Source: Lachnospiraceae bacterium | GTDB lineage: Bacteria; Bacillota; Clostridia; Lachnospirales; Lachnospiraceae | Direction of reading: 5' to 3' | DNA: 50,067 nt | Assembly: GCA_021202075.1 (NCBI GenBank) | Contig: JAJQDT010000145.1 | Span: forward strand, 1 to 50,067 | Shown here: piece after piece, positions 24,901 to 33,909 of the stretch | Numbering within the stretch: position 1 is the stretch's first letter | Layout: each line of letters begins with the position of its first letter | Notes under the pieces: generated by a model | What the model was told of the DNA's origin: nothing | What the model saw: the letters and a program-made list of their open reading frames with translations, nothing else | Databases searched by the model: none | Made by a program: the position numbers and the translations under genes

Positions 24901-27900
24901 GCCGCCGCGCCGTCAATCAGCTCATCACCGTCATCACAATACCACTCGTAGGTCAGCTCGATGCCTTCATTAGCGGTAGCTTTTGCTTCCAGTGTCAGGC
25001 TGCCTTCATATCCTACGCTGTAGGAATAGTACCCTTCATCATCATTGTCGGGGTCATTGTAAGCCAGTCCCGTATCGATTTTCACACGAATGCTCACGGT
25101 AACGCTGTTTCCATAAGCATCCTCCACACTGCAGTAATAGTACCTCGTCGCCGCGATGTTTTCCAGTTCCAGAGTATTGCTCGTGGAATCCGCCTCGCAG
25201 TAGTCGCCGTCATCGTAATAGTACCAGGTATAGGTAAGACCATCCGTATTATCTGCCGTCGCGGTCACCGACAGAGTCGCGCTGCCACCCAGGTCAACCG
25301 TGACCGTACTCGCCGCCGCGCTGACTAACAGGTTATTCTCTATATAAACGTAGTAATACAGGTAAAGAGTACCACCATAGGAATCTGTTACCTCGCAGAT
25401 ATAATAGCCGCTCTCTTCCACACTTTCGAGCGTGTACTCCGACGAGGTCGCCCCGTCTATGGTCTCCCCGTCATCATACCACTGGTAGGAAAGTTCCACG
25501 CCATCATTCGCGGTGGCGTACGCAGTGAGCGTCACATCTTCTCCTGGCGATGGGTACAAATAAGTCCATCTTGAACTTCCGGAATAGGTCAGACCCGAAT
25601 CAACCTCCACATAAATCCCCACGCCATAAGAATTGCCATAGGTATCGCACACGGAACACCAATAATACCTCGACTCCGTGACATCGGTCAGTGTCAGGCT
25701 GGATTCCGCAGAGTCAGCCTCGTAATAATTGTCATCCTCATCCAACCAATACCACAGATAAGTCAGACCATCCGTATTCGTCGCCGTCACGGTCACGGAC
25801 AAAGTCACGCTGCCTCCCGGCTCTACCGTGACAGTATCCTCATCCGCCTCCACATAGAGTGCGTTGTCTACATGCACATAATAGTAGAACTCAATCCAGT
25901 TGCCATATCCGTCATAAACTCTGCAGTTATACTGAGTGCGTTCTTCTACAGAGTCAATCGTATATGTCGAACCGGTCGCTCCCTCAATCTCATCTCCGTC
26001 ATACCACTGGTAAGTGACATCAATCCCGTCATTTACCGTGTAATCTCCCACCGTCAGCGTCAGAGATTCTCCCGGAGACACATAATAAGATTGCCACCGT
26101 TCATCCTCATCGGCATAATCCAGGCCGCTGTCTACACGCACATAGATATATGTGCTGCTGCCATTGCCATACGCATCGAACGCCTGATAATAATAATATC
26201 TGGGTGTCGTAACACTGGTCAGTGTCAGCGAAGTCCCGGATGTAGTATCCTCGCAGTAATAACCATCCTCGTCATACCAATACCAGTAGCCGGTCATGTC
26301 ATCTGTACCATCCGCGGTCACGGTAACGGACAGGATAACATTATCCCCCGGCGAAACAGTAACTTCATACTCACCGTCCGCGGGAGAAACAGACAAATTA
26401 TTTTCTACATGGATATAATAGCAAAAAGTCAGCTCTCCGCCATATGGGTCAGATACAGAGCATGTATACTGCACATAGGCTGTCACAGCGTCCGTAGTGC
26501 ATGTCGTCCCCGTGGCTCCGTCAATCTTTACCCCGTCCTTATACCACTGATAGGCAAGCTCCACGTCCTCGTTTACGCTGAATGAAAACGAATCCAGTGA
26601 CATCTCCGCAGTTTCCCCGGCTGAAAGATAAAGCTCAATCGTATTGTCGCCATCGTAGGCAAGGCCGGTATCAACCACTACATAAAACTCAGGAGTCACG
26701 CTATGCCCGTAATCGTCCTCAACAAGGCAGAAATATCTTGTGGTATTCTGAATGTCTGTAAGTTCCAGTATGTTGCTGTCACTGTCTTCAATTAAAACAG
26801 AGGTATAGTAGCCGCTCTCCTCGTCTTTTTCATAATAATACCAGCTGTAGGTAAGGCTTCCGTAGTCTACCGTCGCGTCTACAGTCAGGGTAAGCGAATC
26901 TCCCGCATTTACCGTATACGTAACTGTATCTGTGGAAACCGCCAGTCCGCTGTTTACTCGTACAGAATAATAAAGATAAACATAATTGCCATACTGGTCG
27001 GAAACCTTGCACTGATAGTAGCCATAAGCATCCACGGATGAAATCGTATAAGTGCTGCTCGTTGCGCCATCAATGGTCTCATAATTGTCATACCACTGAT
27101 AGCTGAGTGTCACCTCGTCCTCTGATGTCACATAATTCTCCGCGCTCAAAGTCAGAGAAGCGTACATATCCGCATCATAGCCGAAACTGTTCTGGGAGGC
27201 TTCCAGACCTGAGCCAATCTGTATGTAATAATATACATACATATAGCCGCCATTTGTGTCAATTATGTAGCATATATACCGACAGAATGTCGTCACCGGG
27301 TCAATCGTGTATGTGGATTCTGTCGCGTCATCGATCTCATACCAGCTATATCCTCCTCCGTCAAACTCCTCCGTCCGATACCAAATATAGGATAAATCCT
27401 CCGCGCTTTCGTTGACCGAAATCCCCTCATCTGCAAGATCCGTCAGCGGAGACATGGTGTAGCCGTCATTATCCGCAGCCAAAGACACAGTTACCGCTAT
27501 GGAGCTGTTTGTCAAGCCGGAGTCGACAACGCTTTCTTCCCCTGTCTCCGTCTCCTCTTCGCTTGTCAAGGAGATCTGCGGATCCTCTACCACCTCGATG
27601 CTCGCGATCGAGATCCCGGCGTCAGCGGTTTCTTCCTCATCCGATTCCGCGGTCGTTTCCGCAGCCGCTTCTTCACTCGTGCCTGATTCTTCATCTTCCG
27701 CAGCCGCTTCTGCCACGTCTTCATCACTCACACCTGACGTTTCGTCTTCTGCTGTCTCTTCTTCACTCACACCTGGCTCTTCGTCCGTACACACACTTTC
27801 CGAAGATGCCCCTTCGTCATCCGCGATCACGGCCGAGCCGGAATTTTCTTCGGACACAATGACCGCCTCGGCCGTACCGCTCTCGCTCGCCAGCGACGCA

Positions 27901-27962
27901 CTCGCCGGTGTCGTCGCAATCATGACAGCCGCCATGAACAGTGACAATGCTTTTCTCCTCAT
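21981..27962 (-). CDS. Giant secreted Ig-repeat adhesin (1993 aa)
   Basis: The start at 27962 (MRRKALSLFMAAVMIATTPA) is fixed by AAAGGAGAAAAG. After a signal peptide comes a Glu/Ser/Ala-rich acidic region (to about residue 170). Then follow 14 Ig-like repeats of about 90 aa, each with a YxWY strand, a GATSSTYTI-like turn and a YYCxVSDxYGN strand. Next are a PPC-type domain (GDYMYYKITPTESGTYTFYT), seven Cys-rich repeats (TCTTSG...HCSVCGE, ATGHT spacer) and two Big_2 domains ending KVKVTVK. No LPxTG or membrane anchor is present, so it is secreted or bound non-covalently. Tyrosine is unusually frequent. Likely role: adhesion to host or glycan; this is inference from architecture. Confidence 0.85.
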   Translation of the reverse strand: MRRKALSLFMAAVMIATTPASASLASESGTAEAVIVSEENSGSAVIADDEGASSESVCTDEEPGVSEEETAEDETSGVSDEDVAEAAAEDEESGTSEEAAAETTAESDEEETADAGISIASIEVVEDPQISLTSEEETETGEESVVDSGLTNSSIAVTVSLAADNDGYTMSPLTDLADEGISVNESAEDLSYIWYRTEEFDGGGYSWYEIDDATESTYTIDPVTTFCRYICYIIDTNGGYMYVYYYIQIGSGLEASQNSFGYDADMYASLTLSAENYVTSEDEVTLSYQWYDNYETIDGATSSTYTISSVDAYGYYQCKVSDQYGNYVYLYYSVRVNSGLAVSTDTVTYTVNAGDSLTLTVDATVDYGSLTYSWYYYEKDEESGYYTSVLIEDSDSNILELTDIQNTTRYFCLVEDDYGHSVTPEFYVVVDTGLAYDGDNTIELYLSAGETAEMSLDSFSFSVNEDVELAYQWYKDGVKIDGATGTTCTTDAVTAYVQYTCSVSDPYGGELTFCYYIHVENNLSVSPADGEYEVTVSPGDNVILSVTVTADGTDDMTGYWYWYDEDGYYCEDTTSGTSLTLTSVTTPRYYYYQAFDAYGNGSSTYIYVRVDSGLDYADEDERWQSYYVSPGESLTLTVGDYTVNDGIDVTYQWYDGDEIEGATGSTYTIDSVEERTQYNCRVYDGYGNWIEFYYYVHVDNALYVEADEDTVTVEPGGSVTLSVTVTATNTDGLTYLWYWLDEDDNYYEADSAESSLTLTDVTESRYYWCSVCDTYGNSYGVGIYVEVDSGLTYSGSSRWTYLYPSPGEDVTLTAYATANDGVELSYQWYDDGETIDGATSSEYTLESVEESGYYICEVTDSYGGTLYLYYYVYIENNLLVSAAASTVTVDLGGSATLSVTATADNTDGLTYTWYYYDDGDYCEADSTSNTLELENIAATRYYYCSVEDAYGNSVTVSIRVKIDTGLAYNDPDNDDEGYYSYSVGYEGSLTLEAKATANEGIELTYEWYCDDGDELIDGAAASSYTIESVTESDWYYCKVSDGYGGYLWFEYYVYIEAGLTVSYTYSHYAVSGSDVTLDVEASVNSGSLTYQWYAYDEEKDGYVLLSDETGSSLTLTNVTEEKEYYCRVSDDYGNSDTAWFYVELVTSLSLSYDGYAPVVLGESVELTVEAVSPYSPITYQWYVYDYDEESYTELDDETGAALTVTPSAAGYSEYKCVVSDGTSTSDAYFYVYAYTLTLTYDDYLKLEPGESGTLTVTATSVLEDAEITYSWYQYVYDEGYVLIEDENASSLTVDASGDYRCIVSDSSSTQYAYFYVYVDTGLSASADSRAILAEAGSTVELSVSATTNYGTLSYLWYKWDDDGNKVTLGTSESLSLSNLTASSDYYYYYYYCTVSDGYNSTTLYLYVYVVDEIGETATSAADAVTMTLGDSGTAVIANSGDYMYYKITPTESGTYTFYTLSDYDTYGYLYDSNLNLLTSDDDSGTDCNFKITYDLTAGATYYLAVRYYSSYDVGVFTVYSVAGSEILDQCDHENVTHVAAVVATCTTAGNIEYWYCADCETYFSDEALTVEVSESDVVIAATGHIWDGGTVTTAANCTETGVKTYTCTICGETKTETIAATGHTAVTDAAVAATCTTSGLTEGSHCSVCGEVLVAQEVIAATGHTAATDAAVAATCTVSGLTEGSHCSVCGEVLVAQEVIAATGHTWDSGTVTEAATCATTGVKTYICTDCGTTKTETIAKLTTHTSTDTWVTTKEATCTTAGTQVQYCKYCGTSVTVKSETIAATGHTWSEWTTKSEATVFSAKILERTCSVCGETETTTSGEKLTATIKFNTTAGTIALKKGTTTTALKVTYANGDSIKSVKSSKTSIATVSVSKKGVITIKGKKVGTATITVTLASGKKKTIKVKVQKAAVKTTKITVTSKSVSIKKGKTYTLAPVLTPITSTQKITYTSSNKKVATVSSSGKITAKKEGTATITIKSGAKSVKVKVTVK
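22864..23110. repeat. Two near-identical 123-bp tandem units in the Cys-rich region
   Basis: The units starting near 22864 and 22987 encode the same 41-aa module (TSGLTEGSHCSVCGE and neighbours) and differ at only a few bases, which marks a recent duplication inside the adhesin gene. Confidence 0.75.
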
Positions 27963-28056
27963 ACTTTTCTCCTTTCGCCATATAAATTTCAATCAAAAAA
28001 AGCTATACTATAAGGGTAATTATAGCATAGCTGGATTTTCATTTCCTTGACTTAAA

Positions 28057-28632
28057 TCAATTTTTAATAATTTTTCTGACCCTGCTGAGGCTCTCTGAAG
28101 ACATGTTTAAAAAGGAAGCGATGTCTTTTTTGCTGATCAATTCCTCCAGACCGGGATAAAATTCCGTGAACCATTCATACCGCTGTCTCGCGGTATAGGA
28201 GACCAAGGCGCGATTCCTCTCAACGGTATTATAAAGGGACACGGAGAGCATGGCCTCATAAATGCGCGCTGCTTCAATGCTGCTTAGCACCAGCCGGTTT
28301 AGCTCTTTTAAGGGTATGTACAGCAGCTCCGCGTCGCTCACCACTTCTATGGTGCACAGAGAAGTAATCTCCTTATCGAGGCTATAAATAGAGGTGACAG
28401 GCTCCCCGGCACGGTATCCGAAGCAGAAAATCCTCTCACTGCCGTCACCACCAAGGCAATAGCTTTTGACCACTCCCGACACCAGAAACGGGATTTCTGT
28501 AAGGCACTCATTTTCCCGGATGACAGTGCTTCGTTTCTTTAATCTGCAGATTTCCGAATAGCTGACTGCCTCGGCAAGCAGCTCTGTTCCCTTCAGTCCG
28601 ATAATATCCCGCCAGAATGCTGTGATTTCCAT
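28057..28632 (-). CDS. Crp/Fnr-family transcriptional regulator
   Basis: A 191-aa regulator. The start at 28632 (MEITAFWRDIIGLKGTELLA) follows GGGAGCGCATAAT. The first 115 residues form a cyclic-nucleotide-binding-like beta barrel (RENECLTEIPFLVSGVVKSY, then RIFCFGYRAGEPVTSIYSLD). A long dimer helix and a C-terminal helix-turn-helix (ISKKDIASFLNMSSESLSRV) follow. There are no Cys clusters for an Fe-S sensor, and the cAMP-contact Arg/Ser pattern is not evident, so the ligand is unknown. It lies 95 bp upstream of the giant adhesin gene in the same direction and could regulate it. Confidence 0.85.
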   Translation of the reverse strand: MEITAFWRDIIGLKGTELLAEAVSYSEICRLKKRSTVIRENECLTEIPFLVSGVVKSYCLGGDGSERIFCFGYRAGEPVTSIYSLDKEITSLCTIEVVSDAELLYIPLKELNRLVLSSIEAARIYEAMLSVSLYNTVERNRALVSYTARQRYEWFTEFYPGLEELISKKDIASFLNMSSESLSRVRKIIKN

Positions 28633-29007
28633 ATTATGCGCTCCCTTCTGTCTTTTCTGGAATGTCAAATATCCGTACATGTTATGTCCGCGGTATCGGC
28701 AAAGCCGACAGATCCTTTATGGCTCTGCCTGCCCGGCTCGTCGTCCCGCGGGAACAAAATATCCCGGCTATCTGACTCATTGCTTCTCGGGAATAAAAAT
28801 CCCCCCGGCTCATCTCCGCGCCTATTATACTACATAAACGTGGAAAACGAAATGGGGGCCAGGTGTTGTTTTTCTGTTCCGTTCCTATTATAATCTGTAT
28901 GGTACAGGCAACATGTCCTTCTTCCTGTCTGATATAACGCAGGGTGTGAGTACGGGCGATTTCCGTAAATACGGAACCGAAAACAAATTGGAATTTCGGG
29001 GGCAATC
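28633..29007 (+). promoter_or_regulatory. Intergenic region with promoter and 16-bp palindrome
   Basis: No gene is seen. A rightward promoter TTGTTT (28866-28871), 17 bp, TATAAT (28889-28894) precedes the palindrome TTCCGTAAATACGGAA (28961-28976), an operator-like site 31 bp before the ATG of the Nudix fragment at 29008. Confidence 0.5.
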
Positions 29008-29097
29008 ATGAATCAGAATGAACAACGGCTTCAATGGGCAGTAGAACTGCAAAGCCTGGCTCATGCTGGACTATATTACGCAACTGGAAGACGTTAA
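29008..29097 (+). pseudogene. N-terminal fragment of a Nudix hydrolase
   Basis: MNQNEQRLQWAVELQSLAHA followed by GLYYATGRR and a stop. The WAVELQSLAHAGLxY pattern is the N-terminal helix of ADP-ribose-type Nudix hydrolases of Clostridia, which are about 200 aa. The Nudix box is absent. Confidence 0.5.
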
Positions 29098-29703
29098 TAG
29101 TGACTCCGTCATTCTGAATCAGGACAAAACGGAAAAACACAAAACAGCCACAATCTGTTTACCGTTTTTCCACAGCGCAGCCATTTTTTCTTCACAAAAC
29201 TATTGTATTCTTTTAAACAAGAAGCAGACAGCAAGTGCTTTAAATCTTTCTTTTTCATACTCGCCGGGGTCAGGACTGATCCCGGCCCTCCCTTTTTTCC
29301 GATGAATTCCATTAATACCAATCTGTATCACAGGCGTCAGCCATTCAATCTGTTTCTCCTCGAAAAGAAACTCCTGCGCCTCCCCGCTCTTTTGAAGCTC
29401 CAGTGTCATCTCGCTTCCAGTCACTGACTGCGCCCGGATCGCCTCTGCCGACTTTGTGCCCATGATTATCGCGATGAGTCAGTCCGAATGGAAATATCCC
29501 CTCGCTTTGCTCGGCGGCAGGTTTCATGCAGTATAAAATCTTTTTTCTCGCTTTGACTTTTCTCGCAAAAATAGATATGATTCAACCATATTCAGGTATA
29601 AATTTACGTTTTTCAAAGTAATTTTGATACTTGTATATCTCTATTCAGGCTACTGCTGTAATAGGTACACAGGCTTTTGCCAGACAAGGAGGAGCGATTG
29701 ATC
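29098..29703. other. Stretch without a recognisable gene
   Basis: Both strands contain only short frames. A leftward one (29463-29200; EMTLELQKSGEAQEFLFEEK) looks weakly protein-like but has no ribosome site and no family I know. The right part, about 29560-29703, is AT-rich and must hold the promoter of the GH31 gene. Confidence 0.35.
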
Positions 29704-32112
29704 ATGAAATTTACGGAAGGCTATTGGCTGCGCAGTGAGCACGCGAACGCTTTATATGCGACGGAGGCTTATGACATTCAGAAGATTCCGGGAGGCATGC
29801 GCATCCTTGCGCCGGTGCGCCCGATCCGGGGACGCGGGGATACATGCGATATGCCGGCGATCCGCATCGAGTTTGTGGCGCGCGGTTCGGAGATGATCTC
29901 CGTGAAAGCGTGGCACTACGAGGCATACGACAATCATGTGCCGGAGTTTGAAAAGTACGAATCGGACTGGATCGCTGCGTCCTGCACGTCTGAGTGTTCA
30001 GGCGGGGAATCCGGCGCTGCAGATGATCGCTCGCCGAATCTTTCTGAGAACGGCAGAGGACAGAATGTGAGCGTGACAATCACCGATGAAGAAGCCCTTA
30101 TGGATACCGGCCTCATTCAGGTGCGGGTAGACCGCAAAAATTTTCGCTATGCTTTTGAAAAGGATGGACAGGAGCTGACCTCCTGCGGCTTTCGGAATCT
30201 GGCTTATATGCGCTGGAACCGCCTGCCGAAGACGGTGCTCCCGGCTGATAACTATCTGATGGAGGTCTGCGAACCCTACATGGTAAACGAGCTGTCGCTT
30301 GCACCGGGCGAATGCGTGTACGGTTTGGGCGAGCGCTTTACTCCGTTTGTAAAAAACGGGCAGGTGGTCGATATCTGGAACGAGGACGGCGGCACGGCAT
30401 CTCAGGTTGCCTATAAAAACATCCCGTTTTACATGACCAACCGCGGCTATGGCGTGTTCGTGGACAGCACGGACAGGGTATCCTTCGAGGTGGCGAGCGA
30501 AAAAGTGGAGTACGTGGGATTCTCAGTTCCCGGGGAATGCCTTTCCTACACCTTTTTCTACGGACCGACGCCAAAGCAGATCTTAAAAAGCTACACGGGG
30601 CTGACCGGCCGGCCGGCACTGCCGCCCGCATGGACTTTTGGCCTCTGGCTGTCGACCTCCTTTACGACCAATTACGACGAGGAGACGACCAGTTCCTTTA
30701 TCGACGGTATGGCCAAACGCGGCATTCCGCTCTCGGTCTTCCACTTTGACTGCTACTGGATGCAGGCGTTCCATCTCTGTGATTTTGAATGGAACAAAGA
30801 GTTTTTCCCGGATATCCGCGGCATGCTTGCGCGCTACCATGAAAAGGGTCTGAAGATCTGCGTCTGGATCAATCCTTACATCGCGCAGGGCACGGAATTC
30901 TTCCGCGAAGGCGCCCAAAACGGGTATCTGCTGATGCGTGCAGACGGAAAGGGCGTCTGGCAGACAGACAACTGGCAGTCGGGGCTGGCCGTAGTGGACT
31001 TTACGAATCCGGCAGCTGTGAAATGGTACACGGATAAGCTGCGTGAGGTGCTGGACTGCGGCGTGGACGCGTTCAAGACGGATTTCGGCGAGCGGATTCC
31101 GATCGATGTAAAATATTATGACGGCAGCGACCCGCAGGCGATGCATAACTATTACACGTTCCTCTATAACCGGGCGGTCTTCAATCTTCTGAAAGAGGTA
31201 AAGGGGGAGAAGGAAGCGGTAGTATTTGCGCGGAGCGCGACGGCGGGCTGTCAGCAGTTCCCGGTGCACTGGGGCGGCGACTCCTCCGCGAACTATCCGT
31301 CGATGGCGGAAACTCTGCGCGGCGGTCTCTCGTTCGCCATGAGCGGTTTTGCGTTCTGGAGCCACGACATCTCCGGTTTCGAGAGCACGGCGACGCCGGA
31401 TCTTTACAAGCGCTGGGCGGCGTTCGGTCTGCTCTCCTCACACAGCCGCCTGCATGGCTCAAGATCTTACCGCGTGCCGTGGCTGTTTGACGATGAGGCA
31501 AGCGATGTGGTCGCTTTCTTTACAAAGCTGAAGTGCACGCTGATGCCATATCTGTACGACAAAGCGATTGAAGCGCATGAAGAAGGGACGCCCATGATGC
31601 GCCCGATGGTGTTTGAATTCACGGACGATCCGGGCTGCACGTATCTGGATATGCAGTATATGCTCGGCAATGCTCTGCTGGTCGCGCCTGTGTTCCGGGA
31701 GGACGGCGTGTGCAACTATTATTTGCCCCAGGGAACCTGGACACACCTTCTGAGCGGCGAAGTGCGAGAGGGCGGCACATGGAATCAGGACACGTATGAT
31801 TATTTCTCCCTTCCGCTGTATGTGCGGGAAAACACGCTGCTTGCGATGGGAACCGTCGACAGGAATCCGGACTATGATTACGCGTCTCATCTGTCACTGC
31901 GTCTGTATCAGCTGCAGAATGGCGCGGCTGCCTCCTGCCGGATTCCGGCGACGGACGGAAGGATTGTAAACGAAATCTGTGTGGCAAATGAGAACGGCAG
32001 GCTTGCAGTAAAGCTGCAGAATGCGGCAGGGACAATAAAGCTTTCCGTATATGAGGGTACATCGGTCAGGGAATGTGAGCTTCCGGCCGGGGTGACCGAA
32101 TGCAGCATATGA
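29704..32112 (+). CDS. yicI: GH31 alpha-xylosidase / alpha-glucosidase (YicI-like)
   Basis: An 802-aa cytoplasmic glycoside hydrolase (no signal peptide), start MKFTEGYWLRSEHANALYAT with AAGGAGG upstream. The N-terminal beta domain contains CVYGLGERFTPFVKNGQ, and the (beta/alpha)8 barrel runs from about residue 270. The nucleophile is the Asp of FKTDFGERIP and the acid/base is the Asp of HWGGDSSANY, matching YicI-type alpha-xylosidases. The FHFDCYWM and HDISGFE motifs are also in place. It releases alpha-xylose or alpha-glucose from the non-reducing ends of short oligosaccharides; xylosidase versus glucosidase specificity is not certain from sequence. No transporter is adjacent, and the gene stands alone. 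Confidence 0.9.
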   Translation: MKFTEGYWLRSEHANALYATEAYDIQKIPGGMRILAPVRPIRGRGDTCDMPAIRIEFVARGSEMISVKAWHYEAYDNHVPEFEKYESDWIAASCTSECSGGESGAADDRSPNLSENGRGQNVSVTITDEEALMDTGLIQVRVDRKNFRYAFEKDGQELTSCGFRNLAYMRWNRLPKTVLPADNYLMEVCEPYMVNELSLAPGECVYGLGERFTPFVKNGQVVDIWNEDGGTASQVAYKNIPFYMTNRGYGVFVDSTDRVSFEVASEKVEYVGFSVPGECLSYTFFYGPTPKQILKSYTGLTGRPALPPAWTFGLWLSTSFTTNYDEETTSSFIDGMAKRGIPLSVFHFDCYWMQAFHLCDFEWNKEFFPDIRGMLARYHEKGLKICVWINPYIAQGTEFFREGAQNGYLLMRADGKGVWQTDNWQSGLAVVDFTNPAAVKWYTDKLREVLDCGVDAFKTDFGERIPIDVKYYDGSDPQAMHNYYTFLYNRAVFNLLKEVKGEKEAVVFARSATAGCQQFPVHWGGDSSANYPSMAETLRGGLSFAMSGFAFWSHDISGFESTATPDLYKRWAAFGLLSSHSRLHGSRSYRVPWLFDDEASDVVAFFTKLKCTLMPYLYDKAIEAHEEGTPMMRPMVFEFTDDPGCTYLDMQYMLGNALLVAPVFREDGVCNYYLPQGTWTHLLSGEVREGGTWNQDTYDYFSLPLYVRENTLLAMGTVDRNPDYDYASHLSLRLYQLQNGAAASCRIPATDGRIVNEICVANENGRLAVKLQNAAGTIKLSVYEGTSVRECELPAGVTECSI

Positions 32113-32210
32113 GAAACATGCAAGGAAAGCCGTACGATTCTGCAAAACAGCTTATCATCATAACGTAATACAGGCGGAGCATCTGCTCCGCCCTGGATCA
32201 CAGGTGTTTT

Positions 32211-33602
32211 TCATTCCGGTTGTTCTGTTTCCTGCTGCCAGATGGGCGCCCCGCTTCCCGGTTCCTGCATGTTCGGCCAGATGCTCTCCACATACTCATC
32301 AGAATAATTGGCGTCGATAAATTCCTCCAGCACGTTCTGGGCGTCTTTCCCTTCCAGACGATTTACATATCTCGACAGCACAGCGCCGGATAGCAGCAGA
32401 TCCGCGACCATCAGCACAATGACAGCCCAGGTGACGACCATGCCGACCGCCGGAGGAATCTTTTCAATCAGGCCGCTGATGGACGGATACAGGCTTTTCA
32501 CCCACAACACAGACAGCACGCCCCCAAAAAGACAGAATAAAAGGTTCGTCCTGCCTCCGATATTGAACATCATATCAGTATAATCCCAGAAGGTCCTGCC
32601 GAACACAAACTCGGAAATAACGCTGCACGTATACTCATAAACGCCCCATAAAACAGCGCCGGAAAGGAATACAAAACGGTCCTCCCGGTCCGCCAGCCTC
32701 TGCGTGACCATCGTAATAATCACAGCGCCGCAGCCCCACACGATCGAAAAGGTACCGTAAACCACGCTGGTACGGCTCATCCAGACTCCGGTTGTCGCGC
32801 ACACAAATACCGTCTCAAACAGATCTCCGATAAACGCCCAGATAATAAAAATCCAGAGCAGCTTATTCAGACAGAGCCCCTTCGCGAAGACATATCTGCC
32901 GGAACGAATGTCCTCCCGCTCTCCCATTCCGGGGTAAGCGCGTTCCAAACGTTTCCAGACCGCGCTGCAAAGCCGGTTGCCCAGGTTTTCCTCGGACATG
33001 GCCTTTGCCATCTCCGCCCGCATCTCTGTTGTTCCGGACTTTTTGCCGCTCTTTTTTCTCTTTTGCTCTCTGCGCTGCCTCTTTTCCCCAGCATAAATAA
33101 CGGAAACCATATCCAGCATCAGCATCCCAAAAAGTACCAGACCCACGATTTGTAAAATCCAGAGCGGCAGCAGTCTGACAAAGGTAAAAACAAAGGGATG
33201 CAGCAGCTTGATCATCACCAGAATCACCGCCGATTTTGCGAGCGCCACCGTAATTCCCCTCAGCTCCCCGCCAAACAGCGTATCCCTCTCATACTGCGAA
33301 AGTCTACGGTGCAGCAGGCGATGCGCCATTTCGCTCGTCACAAAATCCACCACCGAAACGAGTACAAGCGTGATAATATACTGCATCATTAAATTACGAA
33401 AACTCAGCTCCTCCCCGACCGTCGGCAGCACCAGGATCAGCATGTCCGCCATAATCCCGTATTTCGGGCAGAGCGGCATATTAAAAAAGCCCCGGTTGCA
33501 GAATCTGCGCCTGGTCACGGAGGTGATGACAACCTCGCCCACCCAGCCCATAAAGCTGTAAATCAGGAAAAAAATGAAAAGCTCTGTGTACGAATATTCC
33601 AT
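32211..33602 (-). CDS. CmpB-type membrane protein (putative ABC transporter permease)
   Basis: A 463-aa integral membrane protein with two related halves. Each begins with a pattern like FFLIYSFMGWVGEVVITSVT / WIFIIWAFIGDLFETVFVCA and continues with TRRRFCNRGFFNMPLCPKYG / VVYGTFSIVWGCG. This internal duplication is typical of the PF06541 'ABC_trans_CmpB' family. A basic cytoplasmic linker (RRREQKRKKSGKKSG) and a helical segment join the halves, and the C-terminus is acidic. The family name comes from an early association; a transport role is unproven. The start codon lies only about 22 bp from copy 2 of the 45-nt repeat, with GGGAGG as ribosome site. Confidence 0.75.
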   Translation of the reverse strand: MEYSYTELFIFFLIYSFMGWVGEVVITSVTRRRFCNRGFFNMPLCPKYGIMADMLILVLPTVGEELSFRNLMMQYIITLVLVSVVDFVTSEMAHRLLHRRLSQYERDTLFGGELRGITVALAKSAVILVMIKLLHPFVFTFVRLLPLWILQIVGLVLFGMLMLDMVSVIYAGEKRQRREQKRKKSGKKSGTTEMRAEMAKAMSEENLGNRLCSAVWKRLERAYPGMGEREDIRSGRYVFAKGLCLNKLLWIFIIWAFIGDLFETVFVCATTGVWMSRTSVVYGTFSIVWGCGAVIITMVTQRLADREDRFVFLSGAVLWGVYEYTCSVISEFVFGRTFWDYTDMMFNIGGRTNLLFCLFGGVLSVLWVKSLYPSISGLIEKIPPAVGMVVTWAVIVLMVADLLLSGAVLSRYVNRLEGKDAQNVLEEFIDANYSDEYVESIWPNMQEPGSGAPIWQQETEQPE

Positions 33603-33817
33603 CGTATGTCCTCCCGGTATCTCTGTGAACTACCCATCTAAAGCCAATGGGATTGCGGTCGACCAGTTTCAAAGCAAAAACAGCTTTCATCCTCATTTAG
33701 CATATTCTAATCCTTTCGTTATGTAATCCTACCACAAATCTTCCGGTTATTCCACAGACAAATTCTGATCCGTCCCGGACGGCGTTTGATTATCGTTTCG
33801 CTGGTAAAAAATGTTCC
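33603..33817. other. Intergenic gap left of the FN3 gene promoter
   Basis: Contains the repeat element (33625-33673) and otherwise AT-rich sequence without reading frames of interest. Confidence 0.4.
33625..33673 (-). repeat. 45-nt repeated element, copy 2
   Basis: Contains the full form GTGAACTACCCAT...CTAAAGC, the 20-nt core (33645-33664) and AGTTTCAAA. Read leftward it ends GATGGGTAGTTCAC, like the tnpB-side end of IS605-group elements, immediately before the start region of the membrane protein gene. No tnpB gene accompanies it. Confidence 0.6.
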
Positions 33818-33873
33818 TTCTAATAAGATTTTAATACTGTTCTAATGATATTCTAACATTTCTCCATTATAAT
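33818..33873 (+). promoter_or_regulatory. Promoter with four 11-bp-spaced direct repeats
   Basis: TTCTAAT, TTTTAAT, TTCTAAT and TTCTAAC begin at 33818, 33829, 33840 and 33851, an exact 11-bp period, and are followed by TATAAT at 33868-33873. No normal -35 is present; the repeats occupy its place. This is the layout of OmpR/PhoB-class response-regulator sites that recruit polymerase. Confidence 0.6.
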
Positions 33874-33909
33874 AAGGCCATAAATCAAATAATAAAGGAG
33901 GACAAAGAG

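Noticed and set aside
24626..26585. Several rightward frames opposite the Ig repeats
   Set aside because: They recur with the same period as the repeats and have no family resemblance; they are mirror frames.
29200..29463. Leftward 87-codon frame before the GH31 gene
   Set aside because: It looks slightly protein-like but has no start signal or family; listed only as part of an empty stretch.
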